From positions 62,001 through 126,000 of the forward strand of contig NZ_FPBH01000016.1 of assembly GCF_900116445.1 (NCBI RefSeq): DNA of 64,000 bases. The letters run 5' to 3'. Under the pieces are notes generated by a model. The model saw nothing but the letters and a program-made list of their open reading frames with translations. It had not been told where the DNA came from and searched no databases. The position numbers were made by a program, and so were the translations under genes. This document shows, piece by piece, positions 35,423 through 43,803 of this stretch (position 1 is the stretch's first letter; each line of letters starts with the position of its first letter). Origin of the DNA: Paraburkholderia aspalathi (GTDB lineage Bacteria > Pseudomonadota > Gammaproteobacteria > Burkholderiales > Burkholderiaceae).

Positions 35423-36373
35423 ATGAATCCGGCTTTTTCAGTGGTTTTTCTCACTACATTGAGCGGCGCGGCGCAGGGCCTGCTGATCGCGCTCGTCGGC
35501 GTGGAGACGGCCGCGCATCTGGGACTCGTCACGGCGCCCGCGGATGCGTTCTATGTCACTGGCGCGGGCGTGTCTGTCGTGTTGGGTGGCCTTGGGCTGA
35601 TCGCCTCGTTCTTCCATCTCGGGCATCCGGAGCGCGCATGGCGCGCGGTCGCAATGTGGCGGACGTCGTGGTTGTCGCGTGAATGTCTGTGCCTGCCGGC
35701 GTTTCTCGCCTGCGCGTTTTTCTACGGCGTTGCGCACGGGTTCGGCTCGCCGTGGTCGCTGGCGATAGGCTGGCTCGGCGTGCTGGCGAGCGCGGCGCTG
35801 TTCGTCTGCTCGGCGATGATCTACGCATGCCTGCGCTTCCTGCAGGAATGGGCCACGCCGCTTACGCTGGTCAACTTCGTGCTGCTCGGCTGCGCGTCCG
35901 GCTTCACACTGGCGACGGCGCTGACCGCGTGGTTCGCGCCCGCGCTGACAGTGGGGCTCGCGGTCTGTGCCTGCGTGTTGACGCTCGCGGGCTGCGCGAG
36001 CCGCTCGGCATCGCTCGTGCGCAACGCACGCTTACGGCCGAAGTCCACCGTGCAAAGCGCGACGGGCATCCAGAATCCGAAGCTCGTGCAGATCTCGCGC
36101 GGCTTCACCGCCGGCGCGTTCAATCTGCGTGAGTTCTTTCACGGCAAATCGGCGGGGACGCTGCGCGGCGTCAAGTGGGGGTTCCTCGCGGCCGCGTTTG
36201 CCGTGCCAGTTGTGCTGATGGCGCTGGGCGCGGGCCTGCATTCGATCGGTGTCTCACTCGGCTTGCTGGCCGCCGCATGCCTGGTGCAATACGCCGGCCT
36301 CGTGGCGGAACGCTGGTTCTTCTTCGCCGAAGCGAAGCATCCGCAGAATCTGTATTACGCGCGAGTCGGTTGA
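35423..36373 (+). CDS. soeC: DmsC-type membrane anchor subunit, probable SoeC
   Basis: The 316-residue product has about eight hydrophobic segments and is a member of the DMSO-reductase anchor family (FHLGHPERAWRA, WLSREC, RWFFFAEAKHPQNLYY are visible family features). It would anchor the complex and deliver electrons to quinone. AAAGGA precedes the ATG at 35423, 11 bp after soeB. The gene ends the operon and converges on the ribonucleotide reductase gene. Confidence 0.8.
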   Translation: MNPAFSVVFLTTLSGAAQGLLIALVGVETAAHLGLVTAPADAFYVTGAGVSVVLGGLGLIASFFHLGHPERAWRAVAMWRTSWLSRECLCLPAFLACAFFYGVAHGFGSPWSLAIGWLGVLASAALFVCSAMIYACLRFLQEWATPLTLVNFVLLGCASGFTLATALTAWFAPALTVGLAVCACVLTLAGCASRSASLVRNARLRPKSTVQSATGIQNPKLVQISRGFTAGAFNLREFFHGKSAGTLRGVKWGFLAAAFAVPVVLMALGAGLHSIGVSLGLLAAACLVQYAGLVAERWFFFAEAKHPQNLYYARVG

Positions 36374-36385
36374 CGCGTGGGTTGC

Positions 36386-36412
36386 CGCGGCCGTCCGATA
36401 TCGGCGGCCGCG
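36386..36412. terminator. GC-rich hairpin between convergent soeC and reductase genes
   Basis: CGCGGCCG (36386-36393) and CGGCCGCG (36405-36412) form an 8-bp stem around a centre that is itself a palindrome (CCGATATCGG). No T tract, so it is only a possible terminator for the convergent pair. Confidence 0.35.
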
Positions 36413-36435
36413 TCTGCGTTGCGGCTAGCTGTCAC

Positions 36436-39000
36436 TTACCCGCACGCGCCGACTTCACCACACGCGGTACAGAAGTCGCAGCCATCCTTGCGAATCACCG
36501 CATTCGCTCCACACGAGCCGCATTTGCGGCCGAGCATGGTATGCAAGCCTTGCATACCGCCGGGTTGCAGCAAGGCGGCTTCGTTAGCCTCGCCAGGCGG
36601 CGGACGGATGCCGAAATCCGCCGGTAACGCAGTCTCGGCCTTCATCTGCCCGCGCGGCAAACGCGCCAGCATCCGCGACGGCACCTGATTGCCTTCGGCA
36701 TCGAGAAAGCCGCGACGATGCAGAATCTGCTGGATCGCAAAGGCGAGCGCCGCCACTTCGGAGTCATGCCAGCGCGGCGTGCGGTGACCGTCGAGACGTT
36801 GCACCTCGCCGAGCCGCACCTGCCCACGATCCCATGACACCTTGCGCATATCCTGCAGGTTGCGCGCGACAAAACCGCCGCGTGCCGCGAGCGACAGCGA
36901 ACGCATCGTCGCCGTGATCCATTGCTGCGATTCGTCGCGCTGCCCGGTCGGAATGAAGAACTCGATGGGGCGTTCGATCGTGACTTCTTCACCGCCCAGC
37001 CGTCCTGTCACTTCGATGAACGACACCGCGACGTAAAGCGACTTCTTGCCGGCTTGCGTGAGGTACTCGACCTTTTCGATGATCGCCGGCAATTCACCCT
37101 TGGGCCGGTGATCGATCGCGATCCGCAGCGGATCCTGATCGGTTTCGGTCAGCGTATCGTCTGCTTGCGGCGGGGGGCTGACGCTCAGCACCGCGCCGAG
37201 CGTTTCATTCGGGCGGTAGGTGGCGAGGCCTTTGAGGCCGTTTTTCCACGCGTCGAAGTAGAGGCTTTCGAACGCTTCGAACGGATAATCCGCCGGCACG
37301 TTCACCGTCTTTGAGATTGACGTGTCCACGTACGGCTGCACCGCGGCCATCATGTCGAGGTGGTCGCGCGCCGACATTTCGAGTGCGCTGACGAAGTAGT
37401 CCGGCAGGCTTTTCACGTCGCCGCCGAGCTCGCGATAAAGGCGATATGCGTAGTCTTCGACATCGAACGACTCGCGGCCCCCGTCGGCCATCACCTTCAT
37501 GCGCGTGTAGGTCCACGAGAAGGCCGGCTCGATGCCGTTCGAGGCGTTGTCCGCGAATGCGAGACTGACGGTGCCCGTCGGCGCGATCGATAGCAAATGG
37601 CTGTTACGGATGCCGTCCTGGCGTATCGCGTCCTTGATGTCATCGGGTAGGCGCGAGGCGAAGGTGCCTGCTTCCAGATAGCGTGCGGCGTCGAACAACT
37701 CGAACGCGCCACGTTCGCGCGCCAGTTCCACCGACGCCCGATAGGCCTCGTCGCGCATCAACTGGGCGATGCGCACCGCGAAGTCGCGGCCTTCCTGCGA
37801 GTTGTAGCGCAGGCCGAGCATCACCAGCGTATCGCCCAAGCCGGTGAAGCCCACGCCGATGCGCCGTTTGGCACGCGACTCGTCATATTGCTGTTGCAGC
37901 GGCCATAGCGTGACGTCGAGCACGTCGTCGAGAAAGCGCACCTGGATGCGGGTGCGCTTGGCGAGCCCGTCCCAGTCGAACGAAGGCTTGCGGCCTTTCA
38001 TTTGCGCGAACGGATCGACCACGAAACGCGTGAGGTTCAACGGTCCGAGGTTGCAGCAACCGTAGGCCGGCAGCGGTTGTTCACCGCACGGATTGGTGGC
38101 GCGGATGGTTTCGACGGCCCGTAGATTGTTGTCCTCGTTCATGCGCGAGATGAACACGATGCCGGGCTCGGCGACATCGTACGTGGAGCGCATGACGCGG
38201 TCCCAGATCTCGCGTGCCGGCTTTTCGCTATAGACCCACAGGCCGTCCTCGCGTTGCCGTACATCGCCGGCCGCGCGCAGCGCAGGCGAAGGCTCGGCAC
38301 GGTGCACGAGGGGCCAGGGCTGATCTTCTTCGACAGCGCGCATGAATTCGTCGGTGACGCCCACCGACACGTTGAAGTTGTTCCAGCGGCCTTTCGAATG
38401 CTTCGCCTCGATGAACTCGATCAGATCGGGGTGATTGCAGTCGAGCACGGCCATTTGCGCACCGCGCCGCGAGCCGGCGCTTTCCACGGTCCGGCACGAG
38501 GCGTCGAACACGTCCATATAACTGCACGGTCCGGACGCCGACGAACTGGTGGTATGAACGCGGGCGCCCTTGGGCCGGATCGCGGAGAAGTTGTAGCCAA
38601 CCCCGCCGCCGCGGCGCATCGTCTCGGCGGCTTGCAGCAGCGCCACGTAGATGCCGGGCAGGCCCTGTTCGTCGACCCCCTGAATCGCGTCGCCGACCGG
38701 TTGCACGAAGCAGTTGATGAGCGTGGCGGCGATGCCCGTGCCCGCCGCGCTCATGATGCGCCCGGCGCCGAGCGCGCCGTGCCGCAGATTGTCGGCAAAG
38801 AGCGCTTCCACCGACTCGCGCAGGGCTTCCGGTTCCGCCTGAGCGACGCCGCGGGCGACGCGTTTGAATACGTCGTCGGCCGACTGCTCGTCGCCTTTGG
38901 CGTATTTCTCGAGCAGGACGTCCAGAGAGAATTGTTGCGGTGCAACTAGCGGGGCGGGAGAAACCGCTGCGGCGCGGGGTTCGTGCGTGTCTTCTGCCAT
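36436..39000 (-). CDS. nrdJ: Adenosylcobalamin-dependent ribonucleotide reductase (class II)
   Basis: The enzyme makes deoxyribonucleotides without oxygen using a B12-generated thiyl radical. The 854-residue product has the N-terminal AGRIMSAAGTGIAATLINCF block with its conserved Cys, the active-site motif ATNPCGEQPLPAYGCCNLG, the RRGGGVGYNFSAIRPKG region, a dimer/allosteric region and a C-terminal zinc-ribbon-like motif CGSCGANAV...CDFCTACGEVGACG that probably reactivates the active-site disulphide. The ATG at 39000 (MAEDTHEP) has GAGAGGCG upstream; a longer frame to 39060 is less likely. No riboswitch was seen upstream. It is not linked to other nrd genes here. Confidence 0.92.
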   Translation of the reverse strand: MAEDTHEPRAAAVSPAPLVAPQQFSLDVLLEKYAKGDEQSADDVFKRVARGVAQAEPEALRESVEALFADNLRHGALGAGRIMSAAGTGIAATLINCFVQPVGDAIQGVDEQGLPGIYVALLQAAETMRRGGGVGYNFSAIRPKGARVHTTSSSASGPCSYMDVFDASCRTVESAGSRRGAQMAVLDCNHPDLIEFIEAKHSKGRWNNFNVSVGVTDEFMRAVEEDQPWPLVHRAEPSPALRAAGDVRQREDGLWVYSEKPAREIWDRVMRSTYDVAEPGIVFISRMNEDNNLRAVETIRATNPCGEQPLPAYGCCNLGPLNLTRFVVDPFAQMKGRKPSFDWDGLAKRTRIQVRFLDDVLDVTLWPLQQQYDESRAKRRIGVGFTGLGDTLVMLGLRYNSQEGRDFAVRIAQLMRDEAYRASVELARERGAFELFDAARYLEAGTFASRLPDDIKDAIRQDGIRNSHLLSIAPTGTVSLAFADNASNGIEPAFSWTYTRMKVMADGGRESFDVEDYAYRLYRELGGDVKSLPDYFVSALEMSARDHLDMMAAVQPYVDTSISKTVNVPADYPFEAFESLYFDAWKNGLKGLATYRPNETLGAVLSVSPPPQADDTLTETDQDPLRIAIDHRPKGELPAIIEKVEYLTQAGKKSLYVAVSFIEVTGRLGGEEVTIERPIEFFIPTGQRDESQQWITATMRSLSLAARGGFVARNLQDMRKVSWDRGQVRLGEVQRLDGHRTPRWHDSEVAALAFAIQQILHRRGFLDAEGNQVPSRMLARLPRGQMKAETALPADFGIRPPPGEANEAALLQPGGMQGLHTMLGRKCGSCGANAVIRKDGCDFCTACGEVGACG

Positions 39001-39380
39001 GGTGTCGCCTCTCGTTTGCCGCGAGACGGCTGCGGCGCGTTCGAATGGGATGCGGGGCATTCATTTAACGCTGCGCGTCTGACAGGCGTGGTGGCCTGGC
39101 GCATCGAGGGTCACCTTAACGCACGTGGCCCGGGGCCGCAATCGGGCTTTTGGGGGCGGGACTGCAGAGTGGCTGCCGGCCAATGCCAGCGGCCTTTCGC
39201 AGCAGCGTTATGACATACAGGCAGTGAGTTGACGAGCGGCGCCGGGCGTGTTGGAGAGCGGCTGAAAAAGCAGATAGCGCGACGGTGAGCCTGCGCCAGT
39301 AAATTTCGAAGGGGGCCTACGACGGCAGCGGCCGTAAGCTCACGGCAGCCACATGTCGTCGAGGCAAAGGCAGAAAAACG
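39001..39380. other. Intergenic region upstream of the class II reductase
   Basis: About 380 bp with no supported gene. It holds the promoter of the reductase, and GCCGT-AAGCTC-ACGGC, a short hairpin around 39331-39346. The conserved order of cobalamin-riboswitch elements was looked for on the - strand and not found. Confidence 0.5.
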
Positions 39381-39668
39381 TCAGGCTTCAACCAGTTCGC
39401 CCAACACTTCAGCACAAATCATTGCAGAAGCATTCGAAGGCGCCGGCCGTTCAGCCGGTTTGAACACCGCGTCGCCGCGGCGAATCTTGCGGCGTGTCAC
39501 CGCGCACGTTCCCGACGTATGCGCCGAGCGCCGCCGCCAACGCTGCTCGCCGTAATGACAGCGCCCCGGTTCGACCCAGCGGATCACCAGCGTGGTGTCG
39601 GAGCGCTCGAGAATTTCGATGCGTACGCCATTGGTTCCGTCAAGGGGGATGGACTCTAAGGTCATCAT
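39381..39668 (-). CDS. DUF3331-like protein
   Basis: The 95-residue product contains RIEILERSDTTLVIRWVEPG followed by RCHYGEQRW, two basic patches and ICAEVLGELVEA. This resembles the DUF3331 proteins of Burkholderiales, whose function is not known. The ATG at 39668 has GGAG six bases upstream; a frame extending to 39776 has no ribosome-binding site. One Cys (in GRCHYG), another in GTCAVTRRKIRRGD and a third near the end might bind metal. Confidence 0.65.
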   Translation of the reverse strand: MMTLESIPLDGTNGVRIEILERSDTTLVIRWVEPGRCHYGEQRWRRRSAHTSGTCAVTRRKIRRGDAVFKPAERPAPSNASAMICAEVLGELVEA

Positions 39669-40010
39669 CGTCGGCTCCGTATTGTGGTGTGCCGAATGTA
39701 GTCCCGCGCGCGGCGGATAGCCATTGTGCCGCGGTTGAAACACTGTTCCCCAAATAGCAACAATGAAACTTGACATTCGCGCTTACCCAAAACGGCGGGG
39801 CTTTGCGGGCGATATGCGCGGTGAATTTGCGATAGCGTGGATTTTTGCAACGCAGTGTTGTACGCAGTGCGACGAGCATGCGGCCTGCGAAGGGCGCCGG
39901 TGCTTCCTTTAAGATGTGGTTATTGATGAGCAACCGTGCGACGCAAGTGTAGCGGGTTTGGATTTTTCTGGTCGGCACGCGCGCATATCCACAAGAACTC
40001 AAGAGCCCAC
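39669..40010. other. Divergent intergenic region (DUF3331-like gene and AI-2E family permease)
   Basis: No gene is supported in these 342 bp. The region is less GC-rich than its flanks near 39740-39960 and should hold the promoters of both divergent genes; no promoter could be assigned with confidence. Confidence 0.5.
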
Positions 40011-41093
40011 ATGATTTCACGCCCCCCCGTAGCGCCACCCGAATCGCCGACACCGCCTGATTGCCTGAAAAAGCAGAAAGCGGCTTCACTCGTCCTGTAT
40101 ATCGCACTCGTGTTGCTGGCGCTGTGGGTCGTGCGCGATTTCATCGCGGTGGCGGCCTGGGCGGGCGTCATTGCGATCGCGCTATGGCCGCTTTTGCAAA
40201 AGGCGGAAGGCTGCCGCTGGCTTGCCGGCCGCACGACGCTGATCGCCGCGGCGCTAACCCTTGCGATCGCATTGCTAGTGGTCCTGCCGGTGGGTATCGG
40301 CATTGCCCAGGCGCTGCGCGAAGCCCATGACATGAATGAGTGGTTCAAGGCCGCGCAGGAAAACGGTATTCCGATGCCGGACGTCATCCAACGCTTGCCG
40401 TACGGCGTGCAACAGATCTCAGCCTGGTGGCAGGCCAATCTCGCCCAGCCGCTGCGCGATTCGGCGGCAATGAAGGGGCTGCACAGCACCACGGTGATGA
40501 CGCTAGGCCGCCACTTCGGTGCGCGCGCGGCGCACGGCGTGATGGTGTTCGCGTTCATGCTGGTCACGCTGTTCGTGATCTTTCAGGCGGGGCCGCGTCT
40601 GTCCGGCTCGCTGATGAAGGGCGTGCGGCGCGGCTTCGGCGAGGACGGCGCGCAGTTGCTCGCGCGCATGGCCGCGGCAGTACGCGGCACGGTGTCGGGG
40701 CTGGTGGTGGTCGGGCTCGGCGAGGGCGTGCTGATGGGCGTCGCCTATTTCGTGACCGGCTTACCGCACGTCGCGCTGCTCGCGCTCGTCACGGCGATTG
40801 CCGCGATGCTGCCGTTTTGCGCGCCGCTCACGTTCGGCCTCGCGGCCCTGTGGCTGTTCTCGCAAGGCTCGGTGGCCGGGGCCATCGGGCTTGCGGTGTT
40901 CGGCTCGGTTGTGGTGTTCGTCGCCGAACACTTCGTGCGGCCGGTGCTGATCGGCAACTCGACGCGATTGCCGTTCCTGCTCGTGCTATTCGGCATTCTC
41001 GGCGGGGCGGAGACGTTCGGTTTGCTGGGTCTTTTCATCGGGCCCGCGCTTATGACCGTTCTGGTGGTGCTGTGGACCGACCTCGTGCAATAG
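40011..41093 (+). CDS. AI-2E family transporter (PerM-like)
   Basis: The 360-residue product has seven to eight hydrophobic segments. Family features are the N-terminal pair of helices (YIALVLLALWVVRDFIAV, AGVIAIALWPLL), the long loop around residues 95-160, and the C-terminal LFGILGGAETFGLLGLFIGP motif characteristic of the family. Members export solutes or peptides and a few have been tied to autoinducer-2; the substrate here is unknown. The start at 40011 has a weak AAGAG site; a longer frame to 39936 is not convincing. Confidence 0.9.
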   Translation: MISRPPVAPPESPTPPDCLKKQKAASLVLYIALVLLALWVVRDFIAVAAWAGVIAIALWPLLQKAEGCRWLAGRTTLIAAALTLAIALLVVLPVGIGIAQALREAHDMNEWFKAAQENGIPMPDVIQRLPYGVQQISAWWQANLAQPLRDSAAMKGLHSTTVMTLGRHFGARAAHGVMVFAFMLVTLFVIFQAGPRLSGSLMKGVRRGFGEDGAQLLARMAAAVRGTVSGLVVVGLGEGVLMGVAYFVTGLPHVALLALVTAIAAMLPFCAPLTFGLAALWLFSQGSVAGAIGLAVFGSVVVFVAEHFVRPVLIGNSTRLPFLLVLFGILGGAETFGLLGLFIGPALMTVLVVLWTDLVQ

Positions 41094-41119
41094 TTGCACG
41101 CACTTGTTGCACGCACATT

Positions 41120-41159
41120 GCCGGCGCAATCAGGATTGCTGATTTGCCGGCTTATTTTT
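41120..41159 (+). terminator. Intrinsic terminator after the AI-2E family gene
   Basis: An outer GCCGGC/GCCGGC stem (41120-41125, 41146-41151) encloses an inner GCAATC-AG-GATTGC stem and is followed by TTATTTTT (41152-41159). It ends the + strand gene before the convergent esterase. Confidence 0.7.
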
Positions 41160-41164
41160 CCTGA

Positions 41165-42025
41165 TTACTTGTCCTGATCGCGCGCCGACTGTTTGACGCA
41201 GCCCAGCGTGTATTTCAGCGCGGCAGGCAGTAGTGCGCTCCAGACATCCCAGGTGTGGCCGCCGTCGATGATGCGCAGCGCCGCCGGATTCCCCGCCAGC
41301 CGAAGATGCGTGTAAAGCGATGACGCATCGGCCTGGATCGCCAGGTCGTCGTCGCCGGCGGCGATGAACATCGGCAGGCGATACGGTTGGCTCATGTAGC
41401 GTTCCCATTGCGCCGGATAGTTGAGCGCATGCCAGACGTGCGGATCGAACTGCCGGTCGCCGAACACGCCAACGCGGCGCGCCGCCGAAGCAAGCGGCGG
41501 CTCGTTTGCGTAGATCGCGGGGCTTAGCAGGAGCGCACCGCAAAAGTGCTCGGGTTGGGTCATGGCGTAGCGCAACGCGCCGAAACCGCCCATTGAAACG
41601 CCGCCGATCATCCGCCCGCTACGCTGCGTCGCGACCGCGTAGCGCGTTTCGATCTCAGGCAGCAGATCGCCGAAGAACGCCGTCTCCATCTTCTCCTTGC
41701 GATCAACGTACCAGTCCGTGCCGCCCTGCGGCATCACGATTGCGACCGGCGGCATCTCCTTGTGCTCGATTAGTGCGTCGGCGGTGGTTTGCAGGTGGCC
41801 TTGCGTGAGCCAGTCGTTGGCGTCGCCATTGTTGCCGTGCAGGAGGTAGAGCACGGGAATGCGTGCGGCGTCGTGACGATAGCCGGTGGGCAGATAGATC
41901 GTGTACGCCCAGTCGCGGCCGAGCGCTTCGGAATGGAAGCTTCGGCTGATGACGGTGCTGGCGCTCGCCGACGCGCCGACAGTGGTGCATAGCGCCAGGA
42001 GCGCGGAATGTAGGAATAGACGCAT
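41165..42025 (-). CDS. Secreted esterase-D-like alpha/beta hydrolase
   Basis: The 286-residue product has a signal peptide (cleaved near residue 22) and the esterase-D/feruloyl-esterase-like fold (PF00756-type): VLYLLHGNNGD, nucleophile Ser144 in GGVSMGGFGA, acid in IAAGDDDLA and His in GGHTWDVW. A periplasmic or extracellular ester hydrolase is indicated; relatives include mycolyltransferase-type and enterobactin-type esterases. Substrate is not known. It stands between the AI-2E and OpgC-like genes and shows no operon link. Confidence 0.88.
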   Translation of the reverse strand: MRLFLHSALLALCTTVGASASASTVISRSFHSEALGRDWAYTIYLPTGYRHDAARIPVLYLLHGNNGDANDWLTQGHLQTTADALIEHKEMPPVAIVMPQGGTDWYVDRKEKMETAFFGDLLPEIETRYAVATQRSGRMIGGVSMGGFGALRYAMTQPEHFCGALLLSPAIYANEPPLASAARRVGVFGDRQFDPHVWHALNYPAQWERYMSQPYRLPMFIAAGDDDLAIQADASSLYTHLRLAGNPAALRIIDGGHTWDVWSALLPAALKYTLGCVKQSARDQDK

Positions 42026-42145
42026 GTCAGAGTAAGAGGCCGCCGCGCAGGTCGCGCGCGGCCGTCATGCTATCAGGATCGGCAGTGAAAAATTGGCAGG
42101 CGGCAACACAGCAAAAGCTCGCGCGCGCATGCGCACGCCGCTTAC

Positions 42146-43255
42146 TCAGGGCGACGTTCTGAGACGCAAGCTCCAGAGGTGCGTCGCGAAGCGCTTGAGC
42201 GGCTCAGATGCTCTCGCAACGGCGAACAGCGCACCGACTGCACATGCATCCGCTATCAGCCCGAGGGGATAGTTCAGATAGCCGTCAGTCGCCGCATACA
42301 GCACCGAATCGACGACCAGCGAAATCACGGCGCCCGCGATAAAGCACAGCAACCCTTTACGCCCGATCATGCCGACCCACGGCATCCATTGAGCGAGCTT
42401 CCTTGCCCAGCCGAGCTGGATCAGGTTGGCGACGAGCCAGGCAATCGCCAGAAAATTGATCGCGCGCAGATAGGAGAGATTTTGCTTGAAGCTGGCGTCA
42501 AGCGGCTCGCGTTCGATAAAGAGTTTGTAGTAGGCCGCGGCGGCGACCACGGCGAACGCGAGCACGCTCACCAGCCAGCCGAGCCGGTGCGCGCTGATCC
42601 GGTGATAAACCGGCTGGCAACGTGCCAGCACGCCGAGCACGAACAGCAACTGCCAGGCAAACGGGTTGAAGTCCCAGTGCATGTCCGGCGCGGCGGGCAG
42701 GTAGGCGTCGATCGCCGGTGCGCCTGCCCACAGCGCAACGCTGCCGGCCAGCAGCAGCCATGACTTGCTGCGCGCGAGCGGCAGGATCATCGGCACCAGC
42801 AGCGCGAAGAACGCGTACATCGGCAGCACGGAAGCGAGATAGGGCTGACGGCGGAACAGCAAGATGTCGCGCAGGGCGGCCACGGGGGTATCCATCAGAT
42901 CGTCGAGATCCGTGGTGGCGAGATTCGGGCCGTCGATACTGAACGCGGTCAGCACCGCGCTGACCAGCAGCATCAAGCCGGCCGTGATGAGGAAGGCGCG
43001 ATAGATTTCGAGCGAGCGCCGCAGGAAGCGGCTGCGCGCCGTCGCCTCGTTACGCCGTTCGGCGAGTGCCGCGTAGGCCGTCGCCGTGGCGAAGCCTCCG
43101 AGGAACACGAAGACTTCGGCCGCATCGCACAGCGCATAGGCGTGCAGCGTAACGCGCGACAGAATGCTGCCGCCGATGTGATCGACGACGATGATCAGGA
43201 GGACCAGCCCGCGGAAAAAATCGAGCTCGATCAAGCGGGATTGCGACTTTTGCAT
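42146..43255 (-). CDS. opgC: OpgC-like membrane acyltransferase
   Basis: The 369-residue product has about ten transmembrane helices and starts with RLIELDFFRGLVLLIIVVDHIGG, the conserved R-x-x-E-x-D-x-x-R-G-x-x block with a His seen in OpgC-family proteins, which add succinyl groups to osmoregulated periplasmic glucans. FVFLGGFATATAYAAL and the SYLRAINFLAIAWL segment are family features. OpgG/OpgH genes are not next to it, so the glucan link is by family only. Confidence 0.82.
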   Translation of the reverse strand: MQKSQSRLIELDFFRGLVLLIIVVDHIGGSILSRVTLHAYALCDAAEVFVFLGGFATATAYAALAERRNEATARSRFLRRSLEIYRAFLITAGLMLLVSAVLTAFSIDGPNLATTDLDDLMDTPVAALRDILLFRRQPYLASVLPMYAFFALLVPMILPLARSKSWLLLAGSVALWAGAPAIDAYLPAAPDMHWDFNPFAWQLLFVLGVLARCQPVYHRISAHRLGWLVSVLAFAVVAAAAYYKLFIEREPLDASFKQNLSYLRAINFLAIAWLVANLIQLGWARKLAQWMPWVGMIGRKGLLCFIAGAVISLVVDSVLYAATDGYLNYPLGLIADACAVGALFAVARASEPLKRFATHLWSLRLRTSP

Positions 43256-43803
43256 TGTGTAGTGCCAAAAGCAGCCCCGTGCGACGGCGCGCTAGTTCAG
43301 CGCAGCAGGCGTCTCACAAAGCTTTTGAAATTGGATTAGGTGTTGCGGCGGGCGGCGGACTGATGGATGCGCGACCCGCGGGGCGGTCATCCGTGTCGCC
43401 GCTTGAACCGGCCATGCCAGGCGCGGCTGCAGAGGCCAGTAAAAATGACCCATTTGAGGGCGCAGAGTTCCGCTGCAGCGCCGCAAAAGCTTTCGATTAT
43501 ATTTCCTTCCATGACAAAACTGCTGCGAAACCCGCAAGGCCGACGCGCCTAATGCGACACCCAGCTTAAGTCCCGACGGCGCGGCGCCGTTTACCTGAAT
43601 AAGCGTTGCGAAAAAAGGGGCTGCCCCACGCAGTGGAGATTTCGCAACGTTTTGAGATATGCGCGCGACACCTGATGGACGGCGACGTAACGGCGTGTGA
43701 GGATTTCTTCAAAGCGCGTCGGGGTCGCTAAACGCCTCGAGAAGCGTCAATAAGAAAGCGGTCGGATCGAGTTGTCCCATTACTCGAGCTCAGGGAGATC
43801 TTC
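43256..43803. other. Long intergenic region upstream of the porin gene
   Basis: 548 bp with no supported gene; a + frame at 43255-43569 has no domain or ribosome-binding site. The region carries the inverted repeat at 43604-43649 and the promoters of the divergent opgC and porin genes. A long 5' region is common for regulated porins. Confidence 0.5.
43604..43649 (+). promoter_or_regulatory. Inverted repeat upstream of the porin gene
   Basis: CGTTGCGAAA (43604-43613) and TTTCGCAACG (43640-43649) are perfect 10-bp arms. The 26-nt centre contains GGGGCTGCCCC, itself able to fold, and TTTT follows the right arm. It could be an operator, a leader structure or a small-RNA terminator. Confidence 0.5.

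Noticed and set aside
36386..36412. GC-rich hairpin read as a recombination or attachment site
   Set aside because: No integrase or duplicated flanks; it fits better as a structure between convergent genes.
39001..39400. Possible cobalamin riboswitch before the B12-dependent reductase
   Set aside because: A GCCACTC on the - strand resembles part of the B12 box, but the other conserved elements and their order are missing.
43255..43569. 104-codon frame upstream of the porin
   Set aside because: Overlaps the opgC start, has no domain and mixed codon use.
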